Of a DNA stretch of 64,000 nucleotides, positions 25,663 through 34,969 are shown piece by piece (position 1 is the first letter of the stretch; each line of letters begins with the position of its first letter). The translations under genes and the position numbers were made by a program. The stretch lies in the NCBI GenBank assembly GCA_002477475.1, contig DLPX01000033.1, positions 46,307-110,306 on the forward strand, in the 5' to 3' direction. Source of the DNA: Proteobacteria bacterium UBA7447 (GTDB lineage: Bacteria > Pseudomonadota > Gammaproteobacteria > Arenicellales > UBA868). Below the pieces are notes generated by a model. It saw nothing but the letters and a program-made list of their open reading frames with translations. It ran no database searches and had not been told where the DNA came from.

Positions 25663-26778
25663 ATGAGAATTAGCCAAATACGCGTGTTTCGGGCAGATCT
25701 TCCCATGCGGGAGGGGAGCTACAGTTGGTCGACGCAGTCGCACGCGGGATTTGACACTTCGATCGTGCTGATCGATACCGATGAAGGCATAACCGGTGTC
25801 GGCGAATGCTGCCCGCTCGGGCCTACTTATCTGCCGGCTTATGCCGACGGCGTTCGCGCCGGGATCGCCCAGCTTGCACCGAGCCTCATCGGCCATGATC
25901 CAACGCAACTCGACCATATCAACACCGTCATGGATACCCATCTCAAGGGTCATCCCTACGTGAAGTCAGCACTGGATATGGCTTGCTGGGACATCCTGGG
26001 AAAAGTGGCCAATCTCCCCCTTTATATACTGCTTGGCGGCAAACTGCAGGATCGTGTGACCTTATATAAGGTCGTGACGCGGGCGGATCCCGCCGCCATG
26101 GCAGAACGGATACCCGAGTACCGTGATCAGGGCTTTCGACAGTTCCAGATCAAGGTCGGGGAGTCGCCCGCCACTGACATCATTCGCATTCACCGGGTCG
26201 CACAAGAAATGCAGGCGGGTGAGGTGCTGAACGCCGATGCCAACACCGGATGGAAACAACACGAAGCGCTTCAAGTCGCCGATGCCATCGCCGACCTTGG
26301 TCGGCAAACCGGCATCCGAGTGACTTTCGAGCAACCCTGTCTTTCCTATCATGAATGTCTTGCGGTTCGACAACATACGAACTTGCCTTTTGTGCTTGAT
26401 GAATGCATGGACAGTATCGGAGCGTTGCTCCAGGGATATCACGACAACGCCATGGATATGATCAACCTCAAGATCAGCCGATTCGGCGGATTAACCCGAG
26501 CGCGCCAGGCACGCGACCTCTGCGTCACGCTCGGACTACCCATGAACGTGGAAGACAGTTGGGGCGGCGAGATTACGACCGCCGCAATCGCCCATCTGGC
26601 GCATTCAACCCCGCCGGCCTTTCAGTTCCAGTCGTCTGCTTTTCATGAATATGCAACGACCCAGATTGCCACCGGCGCGCCGAGCGTTCAGAACGGCGCC
26701 ATGACAGCCTCTGATGCGCCTGGACTGGGCGTTGAACCCATTCTCGACGCGCTTGAACCTGTGGCGCACTACCCGTAG
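25663..26778 (+). CDS. Enolase-superfamily racemase/epimerase (mandelate racemase/MLE type)
   Basis: A 371-residue enzyme, started at the ATG at 25663. Metal ligands D192 (NADANTGW), E223 (FEQPC) and D246 (LDE) are visible, with catalytic lysines K164 (FQIKVG) and K270 (INLKISRFGG) on opposite faces. That arrangement supports 1,1-proton transfer as in 4-hydroxyproline-betaine 2-epimerase or dipeptide epimerases; cis-3-hydroxyproline dehydratase is another relative. It starts a plus-strand unit with a DapA-family enzyme 17 bp downstream and is divergent from the MFS/dehydrogenase unit. Confidence 0.8.
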   Translation: MRISQIRVFRADLPMREGSYSWSTQSHAGFDTSIVLIDTDEGITGVGECCPLGPTYLPAYADGVRAGIAQLAPSLIGHDPTQLDHINTVMDTHLKGHPYVKSALDMACWDILGKVANLPLYILLGGKLQDRVTLYKVVTRADPAAMAERIPEYRDQGFRQFQIKVGESPATDIIRIHRVAQEMQAGEVLNADANTGWKQHEALQVADAIADLGRQTGIRVTFEQPCLSYHECLAVRQHTNLPFVLDECMDSIGALLQGYHDNAMDMINLKISRFGGLTRARQARDLCVTLGLPMNVEDSWGGEITTAAIAHLAHSTPPAFQFQSSAFHEYATTQIATGAPSVQNGAMTASDAPGLGVEPILDALEPVAHYP

Positions 26779-26795
26779 ACCCAAGGAGTTTCACA

Positions 26796-27698
26796 ATGCA
26801 GTTCGAAGGTATTTATACACCGGTCATCACGCCTTTTCATAACGACGGCTCAGTTGATAAGGAAGGCTTTGCCGAGGTCCTGGAGTTCCTGATTGATGCG
26901 GGCACCCATGGCATCGTGGTCGCAGGCACCACAGGAGAGTACTACGCTCAGACCGCTGAGGAGCGCACTCACCTGATGCAGTATGCGCATCAGGTGATTA
27001 ACGGCCGCTTACCCATGATGGTGGGCGTGGGGGCAATCAGGACAGAGGATTCAATTGAACTCGCGCAGATCGCGAGACAGACCGGTGCAGATGCGCTATT
27101 GGTCAACTCACCGCCGTATGTACTGCCCACCGAAACTGAGAACGCCGCACACGCCCTTGCTATCGACCAGGCCGCAGACCTGCCTATCATGCTTTATAAC
27201 TATCCCGGGCGCACGGGCGTGGGCATGGGCGAGGATTATCTGAATCAGGTTAGTGCCTCAGCGAATTTCTGCGCCATCAAGGAAAGTTCCGGCGATATTA
27301 ATCGGCTGCATCTGCTTGCGAATGATTATCCGAACATTCAGCTTTCCTGCGGCGCGGATGATCAGGCGCTGGAGTTTTTCGTATGGGGAGCGCGCAGTTG
27401 GGTCTGCGCGGGGGGCAACTTCGCGCCGGAGGCTCATATTGCGCTCTATGAGGCGTGCGTGGTCCGCCAGGATTTCATCACGGGAAGAAAGATCATGGCG
27501 GCGATGCTTCCCTTGATGTCCGTTCTGGAGCAAGGGGGCAAATTCGGTCAATGCATCAAACACGCCACCGCATTGCGCGGGCTGCCGGCAGGACCGTCCA
27601 GAAACCCGCTTGCGCCGCTTAATGAATCAGAGCAGGCTGCACTCGCCGAGGTGATCCAGAAAATGAACAACGACATCGCCGCCATTCAGGCAGGCTAG
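26796..27698 (+). CDS. Dihydrodipicolinate synthase (DapA) family aldolase/deaminase
   Basis: A 300-residue (beta/alpha)8 enzyme with the family's GTTGE motif (44-48), the catalytic tyrosine Y134 in YNYPGRTG and the Schiff-base lysine K162 in AIKESSGD. A clear AAGGAG ribosome-binding site precedes the ATG. A lysine-pathway role is unlikely in this setting. In hydroxyproline catabolism a DapA-family enzyme deaminates pyrroline-4-hydroxy-2-carboxylate, which would fit the neighbours; N-acetylneuraminate or keto-acid lyase activity is the alternative. Confidence 0.8.
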   Translation: MQFEGIYTPVITPFHNDGSVDKEGFAEVLEFLIDAGTHGIVVAGTTGEYYAQTAEERTHLMQYAHQVINGRLPMMVGVGAIRTEDSIELAQIARQTGADALLVNSPPYVLPTETENAAHALAIDQAADLPIMLYNYPGRTGVGMGEDYLNQVSASANFCAIKESSGDINRLHLLANDYPNIQLSCGADDQALEFFVWGARSWVCAGGNFAPEAHIALYEACVVRQDFITGRKIMAAMLPLMSVLEQGGKFGQCIKHATALRGLPAGPSRNPLAPLNESEQAALAEVIQKMNNDIAAIQAG

Positions 27699-27746
27699 TC
27701 ATATCAGTCAAATAAAGTGTTCTTGTAATGCGCGAGGAATGATGAG

Positions 27747-30158
27747 ATGAGTGACCAATACCGGGTTATCGTAATCGGCGGCGGAGTCGTCGGCAGCTCC
27801 GTGCTGTACCACCTGGCGAAGTTTGGGTGGTCAGACGTCTGTCTGCTGGAGCGCTCCGTCCTGACGGCAGGTTCGTCCTGGCATGCGGCAGGCGGCGTCC
27901 ATGCACTCAATGCAGACCCCAACATGGCATCGCTTCAGGCCTACACCATCGATCTATTGTCAGAGATTCAGACCGAATCCGGTCAGGACATCGGTCTCAG
28001 CATGACGGGCGGCATCACTGTGGCTTCAGCGCCTGCCCGGTGGGAATGGCTGCAATCCGCCTATCGGATTTTCCAGACCATTGGGATCGAGGACTGCTAC
28101 CTGATGACCCCCCAGGACATTAAAGAGAAATGTCCCATCATGGATGTGACGGGTGTTCTTGGCGGGCTCTGGTGTGACCGCGAGGGCTATGTCGATACCA
28201 CAGGAACCGTGCATGCCTACGCGGGTGCTGCCAAAAAACGTGGCGCGAGCGTCATCGAGCACACCAAGGTGGAAGCGCTTCACCAACGCAATGACGGCAG
28301 TTGGGATGTGATTACCGACAAAGGGGAATTCCACGCCGAACATGTCGTGAACGCCGGCGGACTGTGGGCTAAGCAGGTCGGTCGGATGGTGGGGCTGGAT
28401 CTGCCGCTATCGCCGCTTGAGCATCACTATCTTCTGACCGACACGATTCCGGAAGTCGCCGATCTTGATTTTGAGTTGCCGATGACAGTTGATCTTGAAG
28501 GCTTCACTTATATGCGCCAATACCAAAAAGGCATCCTGGTGGGGATTTACGAAATCAACCACAAGCATTGGAATATGGACGGCGCCCCCTGGGATTACGG
28601 AATCGAACTGATTCAGGAGGATATCGACCGCATCTCAGACGAGCTCGAAATGGGTTTTTCGCGCTATCCCGTATTGAATGAAGTGGGCATCAAGAACTGG
28701 GTCAATGGCGCATTCACATTTTCTCCAGACGGAAATCCTCTGGTGGGGCCGACCAGCGCCGTACCAAATTACTGGCTGGCCTGCGGCGTAATGGCAGGCT
28801 TCCTGCAGGGGGGCGGTGTCGGCAAGACGCTCGCCGAGTGGATGATCCATGGCGAGACCGAGGCAGATGCCTGGCCGATGGATATTGCACGTTACGGAGA
28901 ATTCACTTCCAACCGCGAGTACATCAGGCAGACCACCGGTCAGTTTTATTCGCGACGGTTTGTTATGACCTATCCGAACGAGCAGCTCCCTGCCGGCCGC
29001 CCTCTGAAGAAAGCGCCCGCCTGGACAGCTATGGATGCAGCCGGTGCCCAGTGGGGCTCGAGCTGGGGTCTTGAAGTGCCTCTCATGTTTGCCGAGCCGG
29101 GTTTTTCTGAGACTCCGACGCTGCGGCGATCAAACGCTTTTGAACGGGTCGCTAAGGAATGCACAGCAGTTCGCGAAGGCGTGGGGCTTTTGGATATCAG
29201 TGGTTTTTCGCGGTTCGAGGTTACCGGACCCAATGCGCAGGCTTGGCTGAGCCATGTCATGGCAGGCCGTTTGCCAGCCCCCGGGCGGGCGAGACTCGCC
29301 CCCATGCTCGCTCCGAGCGGTCGCCTCAAAGGGGATCTCACCCTGTTCAACTGGGGCGATGGCTGTTGGTGGATCATGGGGTCTTACTATCTTCGCAGCT
29401 GGCACATGCGGTGGTTTGATGATCATCGCCATGACGGGGTCGACGTACGGGATGTCTCTGACGCGATGGTCGGTTTTGGGTTAGCAGGTCCGAAATCCCG
29501 GGAAGTGCTTTCCGCGTTGACCCATCACGACATTGATGCAGAACTGCCCTTCATGGGTTGCGCGACGATGGACGTGGGTCTGATCCGTGCGAAAGTGGCA
29601 CGACTCTCGGTTTGTGGGGAACTCGGCTACGAAATCAACTGCAGTGCCGCTGAGCACATCACTCTGCGAGACATCCTGCTGGAAGCCGGCGCCGGGCAAG
29701 ACATAAAAGAGTTTGGGTTCTACGCTATGAACGCATTGCGGCTGGAGAAAAGTTTTGGCATCTGGAGCGCGGAATTCACCCAGGATCGCACTCCGGGAAT
29801 GACCGGCATGGATCGATGGATTGACTGGTCCCGCGATGACTTTATCGGCCATGGGGCTGCGGCCAAAGAACGATCTGAAGCGAATGTGGGGCAACGGCTG
29901 GTGACCCTTGAGATCGATGCCGACGATGCCGACGCCTCGGGATATGAACCGATCTGGCAGAATGACAAGCGGGTAGGTTTTGTGACGTCAGGCGGTTTTG
30001 GGCACCATACTGCCAAGAGTCTCGCAATGGGCCTGCTCGATGCCGACGTTGATGAGAGCAACGGCGCCCTGACGGTGGATGTCGTTGGCAAACGGCGCGG
30101 GGCAATCACCCTGACCGAGCCTGCCTGGGATCCTCAAGGCGCGAGAATGCGGGGGTAA
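27747..30158 (+). CDS. Dimethylglycine dehydrogenase-like FAD/folate demethylase
   Basis: An 803-residue enzyme with the full DMGDH/sarcosine-dehydrogenase layout. An N-terminal DAO flavin domain begins VIVIGGGVVGSSV and has a likely flavin-linking H46 in SSWHAAGG. It is followed by an FAO_M linker near 375-430 and a C-terminal GcvT-type tetrahydrofolate domain from about residue 430 (LDISGFSRFEVTGPNA, ELGYEINC). It would remove N-methyl groups as methylene-tetrahydrofolate. Ribosome-binding site GAGGA. It precedes the MttB homologue by 42 bp, the usual pairing for stepwise demethylation of a betaine. Confidence 0.88.
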   Translation: MSDQYRVIVIGGGVVGSSVLYHLAKFGWSDVCLLERSVLTAGSSWHAAGGVHALNADPNMASLQAYTIDLLSEIQTESGQDIGLSMTGGITVASAPARWEWLQSAYRIFQTIGIEDCYLMTPQDIKEKCPIMDVTGVLGGLWCDREGYVDTTGTVHAYAGAAKKRGASVIEHTKVEALHQRNDGSWDVITDKGEFHAEHVVNAGGLWAKQVGRMVGLDLPLSPLEHHYLLTDTIPEVADLDFELPMTVDLEGFTYMRQYQKGILVGIYEINHKHWNMDGAPWDYGIELIQEDIDRISDELEMGFSRYPVLNEVGIKNWVNGAFTFSPDGNPLVGPTSAVPNYWLACGVMAGFLQGGGVGKTLAEWMIHGETEADAWPMDIARYGEFTSNREYIRQTTGQFYSRRFVMTYPNEQLPAGRPLKKAPAWTAMDAAGAQWGSSWGLEVPLMFAEPGFSETPTLRRSNAFERVAKECTAVREGVGLLDISGFSRFEVTGPNAQAWLSHVMAGRLPAPGRARLAPMLAPSGRLKGDLTLFNWGDGCWWIMGSYYLRSWHMRWFDDHRHDGVDVRDVSDAMVGFGLAGPKSREVLSALTHHDIDAELPFMGCATMDVGLIRAKVARLSVCGELGYEINCSAAEHITLRDILLEAGAGQDIKEFGFYAMNALRLEKSFGIWSAEFTQDRTPGMTGMDRWIDWSRDDFIGHGAAAKERSEANVGQRLVTLEIDADDADASGYEPIWQNDKRVGFVTSGGFGHHTAKSLAMGLLDADVDESNGALTVDVVGKRRGAITLTEPAWDPQGARMRG

Positions 30159-30200
30159 TCTACTCCGCTTCAGAAATCACCCCAATCGCTAGATACCCTC

Positions 30201-31730
30201 ATGGCGCGAAATCGTAAACGACCTCGTCGCAGTGAGTCACGGCCCGCGCCGCAACCGGGCGACTCCTGGCTACGAATAAAGAACCCCTACCCGCCGATTG
30301 CTCAGTTCAGCGAAGACGAAATCGAGGCGATCCATCTCGCCTCGCTCAATCTGCTGCGTGATAAAGGCATCAAGGTGCTGAGCGAAGAAGCCCGGGGACA
30401 TTATCGCGACGCGGGCTTTGACGTTAGCGAAGACACGCTTATGGTGCGCTTTGATTCTGACTTGCTGCTTCAGACAGTCATGCCTGCGCCGCCGACATTT
30501 ACCATGCATGGGCGTTCTCCGAACCGATGGTTTGAGGTTGGTGACAACAATCTGGTCTTTGCCACCGTTGGCGGCCCGCCGCATTACTCTGATCTTGAGA
30601 ACGGACGACGGGCGGGGACACACGACGCATTCCGTGACCTTTTACGGATGGCGCAAAACTACGATGTCATCCATCTCACGACACCGATGGTTGAGCCGCA
30701 GGATCTGCCAACAAACGTCCGTCATCTTCATATGACCCGGTCGGTGGTCACCCTGACCGATAAGCCGACTTTTATCTACTCCCGCGGCCGCGAGGCGGTC
30801 GCAGATTCTCTTGAGATTCTCAGGATCGCTTACGGCATGGACCGTCAGGCCTTTGAATCGAAAGTGCACTGCTACACCGTGGTGAATGCCAACTCGCCGC
30901 TGCAGCTCGATGAACTGATGTGTGCGGGGATCATTGACTTTGCGAAAGCGCGCCAAGCGATGATCCTGACACCGTTTACCCTGGCAGGTGCCATGGCGCC
31001 GGTCACGCTTCCAGGTGCGCTGGCGCAGCAGAACGCAGAAGCCCTGGCCGGCATTGCCCTGGCTCAAATCGTCCAACCCGGCGCGCCGGTGGTGTATGGT
31101 GGCTTCACAAGTAATGTTGATATGAAAACCGGTGCGCCAGCATTCGGCACGCCTGAGTATGTCAAGGCGGCTTTTGCTTCGGGTCAACTTGCCCGCCGAT
31201 ATCGCCTGCCCTTTCGGACCTCGAACGTTAACGCGTCCAACGCACCTGATGCGCAGTCTGCTTATGAATCGCAGATGTCCTGTTGGGGTGCCATCATGGG
31301 CGGGTGTAATATTCTCCTGCACGGCGCCGGCTGGCTGGAAGGCGGTCTGACTGCTTCTTTGGAAAAATTTGTTATCGACGTTGAGATGCTGCAGATGTTT
31401 GCAAGCCTGATGCAGCCCGTCATCTGTGACGAAGACACGCTGGCTGCATCCGCTTTTGATGAGATCGAACCTGGTGGACACTTTTTTGGCACCCAGCATA
31501 CGCTTGCTCGGTACGAAACCGCGTTTTATGCCCCGCTGCTCTCAGACTGGTCGAACTTTGAAACCTGGACCGAGAATGGCTCGGTGGATGCCACTCGGCG
31601 GGCCAATCGTATTGCAAGAGCGGCGTTAGCAGACTTTACGCCCCCGCCGCTGGATCAGTTGCTTCTCGAGGAGATCGATGCCTTCATCGAGCAACGCACC
31701 CAGGCCGGGGGCGCCTCCTTGAGCGCGTAA
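30201..31730 (+). CDS. MttB-family (non-pyrrolysine) corrinoid methyltransferase
   Basis: A 509-residue full-length homologue of trimethylamine methyltransferase MttB. The frame is open throughout, so there is no in-frame amber codon of the kind decoded as pyrrolysine in true MttB. It therefore belongs with the betaine methyltransferases (MtgB-like). Family segments include the N-terminal LLRDKGIKVLSEEA, VTLTDKPTFIYS and GGHFFGTQHTLARYETAFY. A basic N-terminal extension (RNRKRPRRSESRP) is present. No corrinoid protein gene is seen in the window. Probable role: methyl removal from a quaternary amine. Confidence 0.87.
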   Translation: MARNRKRPRRSESRPAPQPGDSWLRIKNPYPPIAQFSEDEIEAIHLASLNLLRDKGIKVLSEEARGHYRDAGFDVSEDTLMVRFDSDLLLQTVMPAPPTFTMHGRSPNRWFEVGDNNLVFATVGGPPHYSDLENGRRAGTHDAFRDLLRMAQNYDVIHLTTPMVEPQDLPTNVRHLHMTRSVVTLTDKPTFIYSRGREAVADSLEILRIAYGMDRQAFESKVHCYTVVNANSPLQLDELMCAGIIDFAKARQAMILTPFTLAGAMAPVTLPGALAQQNAEALAGIALAQIVQPGAPVVYGGFTSNVDMKTGAPAFGTPEYVKAAFASGQLARRYRLPFRTSNVNASNAPDAQSAYESQMSCWGAIMGGCNILLHGAGWLEGGLTASLEKFVIDVEMLQMFASLMQPVICDEDTLAASAFDEIEPGGHFFGTQHTLARYETAFYAPLLSDWSNFETWTENGSVDATRRANRIARAALADFTPPPLDQLLLEEIDAFIEQRTQAGGASLSA

Positions 31731-31801
31731 CCGCCCCAACATTTTCGAACCGCGTCACGATATATTTGCGCTGCGAACTACTCACTTAAACACAGGTTCG
31801 G

Positions 31802-32824
31802 ATGTCCATCAGCGAAAACCTCCAACTCCTGCCCAGAACCCCGCTTGCCCATACGCCAACGCCGATTGAGCGACTGAACAATCTCAGCGGTGCACTGGGA
31901 GGGGGAGCGCTCTACGTCAAACGTGATGACTGTACCGGTCTTGCCATGGGAGGAAACAAAGCCCGCCAGCTTGAATACTATTTTGGTGAAGCGCTTCAGC
32001 AGCATGCGGATACCATACTGATCACAGGCGCCGTCCAGTCCAACTTTGTCCGCATGGCGGCGGCAGCTGCGGCAAAGCTGGGGCTTGATTGCCACATTCA
32101 ACTTGAAGAGCGCGTCGGGGATACCGGGGCGGACTACCGTCAATCCGGCAACGTCCTGTTGGATCGCCTGCTGGGTGCCACCCTGCATACCTATCCGCAA
32201 GGCGAGGACGAAGACGGGGCAGATGCCAACCTCAAGAGGATCGCCGACCAGCTTCGCGCCGCAGGCAGACAACCCTATATCATTCCTTTGGCCCCCGGCC
32301 ATCCGCCGCTTGGCGCACTGGGGTACGTGCGGGCCGCCTCAGAGCTCCTGGGTCAGCTGGAGAATCTGGAGGATGAAATCAGTCACATCTTCGTCGCTTC
32401 AGGAAGCGGCAGCACACATGCGGGACTTCTTTTTGGATTGCGGTCACATAACTGGCTTAAACCCATGATCGGTGTCTGCGTCAGGCGAGACCGAACTTCG
32501 CAGCAACAAAGAATAAAACAGCGCTGCGAAGAAATCGCAGCGCTGCTCAAATTGGAGAATCCCGTAAGACCTGAAGATATCGAGATTACCGATGAGACAT
32601 TCCAGCCTGGCTACGGCAAACTCAATGAGCAGACACTTGAGGCCATTAATCTGTGCGCCCAGCGTGAGGGCCTACTGCTCGACCCGGTTTACACAGGAAA
32701 ATCGATGGCGGCGTGCCTGAACCATGTCCGCACCAGCCGCAAGGATCAATCTACCCTCTTCGTCCACACCGGGGGCACCCCGGGCCTTTTTGGCTACGGT
32801 AAGGAATTAAATCTCGCCGATTAG
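31802..32824 (+). CDS. D-cysteine desulfhydrase/ACC deaminase family PLP enzyme
   Basis: A 340-residue fold-type II PLP enzyme. The lysine that binds PLP is in GGNKARQLEYYF, followed by ITGAVQSNFVRMAAAAAAKLG and a phosphate loop in ASGSGSTHAG. The family covers D-cysteine desulfhydrase, ACC deaminase and L-cysteate sulfo-lyase (CuyA). Because the organism appears to handle sulfonates, cysteate sulfo-lyase is a reasonable alternative. It is the last gene of the plus-strand unit, 71 bp after the MttB homologue, and convergent with mtkB. Confidence 0.82.
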   Translation: MSISENLQLLPRTPLAHTPTPIERLNNLSGALGGGALYVKRDDCTGLAMGGNKARQLEYYFGEALQQHADTILITGAVQSNFVRMAAAAAAKLGLDCHIQLEERVGDTGADYRQSGNVLLDRLLGATLHTYPQGEDEDGADANLKRIADQLRAAGRQPYIIPLAPGHPPLGALGYVRAASELLGQLENLEDEISHIFVASGSGSTHAGLLFGLRSHNWLKPMIGVCVRRDRTSQQQRIKQRCEEIAALLKLENPVRPEDIEITDETFQPGYGKLNEQTLEAINLCAQREGLLLDPVYTGKSMAACLNHVRTSRKDQSTLFVHTGGTPGLFGYGKELNLAD

Positions 32825-32835
32825 GTGTTCCTGGC

Positions 32836-33726
32836 TCAGGAGATCGTCGCCAACACCTCTCTCACGGTAGATCCAAACTCGGACGGCCGTTCTACCACCG
32901 TGACCCCGCACTGGCGCAGGATTTCCACCTTTTCCTCAGCGGACTCTCCAGCCGCCGAAACAATGGCGCCGGCGTGACCCATAGTTCGGCCTTTGGGTGC
33001 TGTCAGGCCGGCGATATATCCCACTACGGGCTTGTTCATGTGATCACGGGCAAACTGGGCGGCTTCTGCCTCTTGAGGACCCCCGATCTCACCGATCATC
33101 ACCACCACGCGAGTTTGCGGGTCGGTTTCGAAAGCCGCCAGGTGATCCTTGAAAGAGCTCCCATTAATCGGGTCACCCCCAATACCGACGCTGGTTGAAA
33201 CGCCGATCCCCTCGGCTTTAAGCTGAGATGCTGCCTCGTAACCCAAAGTGCCAGACCGGCCAATGATGCCCACCTCCCCCTCCTGGTAGATATGACCCGG
33301 CATAATGCCAAGCAGGGCTTTGCCGGGGCTGATCACCCCTGCGCAGTTTGGGCCAATCAATTGCATTCGCTTGTCGGACTTGTAGCGCCGCATATAGCGC
33401 TTGACCCGCATCATGTCCTGGGCGGGAATACCGTCTGTGATGCAGACGCACGCACGCAGACCTCCGTCAGCCGCCTCCATAATCGCATCAGCCGCAAAAG
33501 GCGGCGGAACAAAGACGATGCTCGCCTCGGCTCCTGTCGCCGATACTGCATCCTTAACGGTATCGAATACCGGCAGACCCTGATGGGTCGTGCCGCCCCG
33601 GCCGGGTGTCACTCCGCCCACGATGTTGGTACCGTACTCGATCATTTCCTCGCTATGGAATGATCCGATCCGTCCTGTGAAACCCTGCACGAGGACTGGT
33701 GTCCCGCTATCAATAACGATGCTCAT
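32836..33726 (-). CDS. mtkB: Malate-CoA ligase (malate thiokinase) alpha subunit
   Basis: A 296-residue SucD-type subunit with the CoA-binding N-terminal fold ([14 protein letters not shown]), the phosphohistidine loop ([15 protein letters not shown]251) and [13 protein letters not shown]. By family alone it could be succinyl-CoA synthetase. The operon with malyl-CoA lyase and the facing PEP carboxylase gene make malate-CoA ligase of the serine cycle the better call. It overlaps mtkA by 4 nt (ATGA). Confidence 0.88.
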   Translation of the reverse strand: MSIVIDSGTPVLVQGFTGRIGSFHSEEMIEYGTNIVGGVTPGRGGTTHQGLPVFDTVKDAVSATGAEASIVFVPPPFAADAIMEAADGGLRACVCITDGIPAQDMMRVKRYMRRYKSDKRMQLIGPNCAGVISPGKALLGIMPGHIYQEGEVGIIGRSGTLGYEAASQLKAEGIGVSTSVGIGGDPINGSSFKDHLAAFETDPQTRVVVMIGEIGGPQEAEAAQFARDHMNKPVVGYIAGLTAPKGRTMGHAGAIVSAAGESAEEKVEILRQCGVTVVERPSEFGSTVREVLATIS

Positions 33727-34898
33727 GCACTCACCCCCTGATGTACTGCCGCGACTGATTTTTCAGCCGCTTCGGCCAGCGTGTCAGCGGTGATCAGAGA
33801 CACTGAGCTCTCTTCAAGGATCCGCCGACCTTCTTCTACGTTGGTTCCCGAGAGTCGCACCACGACCGGCACCTGAATATCCAGATCCTGCATCGCCTTG
33901 ACTACGCCCTGGGCGACCCAGTCGCAGCGGTTGATCCCGGCAAAGATATTCACCAACACGCCTTTGACATTGTCATCCGAAAGCACCAGGTTGAATGCCT
34001 TGGCGACCCGTTCAGGTGATGCGCCACCTCCGATATCAAGGAAGTTTGCTGGTTCGCCACCCGAGTGCTTGATCATATCCATGGTCGCCATCGCCAAACC
34101 GGCGCCATTGATGATGCAGCCAATATCGCCTTCCAATCCCACGTAACTGAGCCCCCGATCGGTGGCCCTCATCTCACGGGGGTCTTCCTGAGATTTATCC
34201 CGCAACTCAGATATGCGTTGATGCTTGAAAAGTGCGTTGTCATCAAATGTCATCTTGGCATCAAGCGCAAGGATGCGCCCGTCAGCCGTGACCACCAACG
34301 GATTGATCTCGACCATCGTGGCGTCAAGATCCCGGAAAGACCGGTAACAGGCTCTTAAGGTATTGGCCGCCTCGGTCACCAGAGACGCATCCAATCCGAG
34401 TGCAAAGGCAACCTCACGGGCCTGGAAAGCCTGAAGACCCACCGCCGGCTCAATCACAACCCGAATCATCGACTCCGGATCTTCTTCTGCGATCTGCTCG
34501 ATTTCCATTCCACCTGCCGCGGACGCTACCAACATCACCCGTTCTGTCGCCCGGTCCAGTACAAAGCCAAGATAAATCTCGCGCTCGATATCCGCTACGG
34601 ATTCAACATAGAGACGGTACACGCCGCGTCCTCGGGGACCTGTCTGGTTGGTCACCAATCGGCTGCCCAGCATTTCGTCAGCTGCAGTCCAGACCTCCTG
34701 CTCACTCTGGCATAACCGGATACCTCCCGCCTTGCCCCGACCTCCGGTATGGACCTGCGCTTTGATCACCCATTGCTCGCCGCCAATCTCTGAAGCCCGA
34801 TACTGCGCCTGCTCCGGACTGTAGGCAAGGCCGCCTGGCGGTATCGGTACCCCAAAATCAGCGAGCAGCGCCTTGGCCTGGTACTCGTGGATATCCAT
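33723..34898 (-). CDS. mtkA: Malate-CoA ligase (malate thiokinase) beta subunit
   Basis: A 391-residue SucC-type subunit with an N-terminal ATP-grasp domain ([34 protein letters not shown]) and the C-terminal ligase domain ([33 protein letters not shown]). With MtkB it activates malate to malyl-CoA at the cost of ATP. It is translationally coupled to mtkB and lies 71 bp after mcl, the classic serine-cycle arrangement. Confidence 0.9.
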   Translation of the reverse strand: MDIHEYQAKALLADFGVPIPPGGLAYSPEQAQYRASEIGGEQWVIKAQVHTGGRGKAGGIRLCQSEQEVWTAADEMLGSRLVTNQTGPRGRGVYRLYVESVADIEREIYLGFVLDRATERVMLVASAAGGMEIEQIAEEDPESMIRVVIEPAVGLQAFQAREVAFALGLDASLVTEAANTLRACYRSFRDLDATMVEINPLVVTADGRILALDAKMTFDDNALFKHQRISELRDKSQEDPREMRATDRGLSYVGLEGDIGCIINGAGLAMATMDMIKHSGGEPANFLDIGGGASPERVAKAFNLVLSDDNVKGVLVNIFAGINRCDWVAQGVVKAMQDLDIQVPVVVRLSGTNVEEGRRILEESSVSLITADTLAEAAEKSVAAVHQGVSA

Positions 34899-34969
34899 CG
34901 TCCCCTCCTCGGTAAAGTGTTATGCGCGCTGCGCGTTGAACAGGATCCCGTCGACTCCCCGACTCAGCA

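Noticed and set aside
30201..31730. Pyrrolysine-containing MttB
   Set aside because: There is no in-frame TAG within the gene.
32836..34898. Succinyl-CoA synthetase sucCD
   Set aside because: Sequence alone cannot exclude it, but the operon with malyl-CoA lyase and facing ppc makes malate-CoA ligase the better call.
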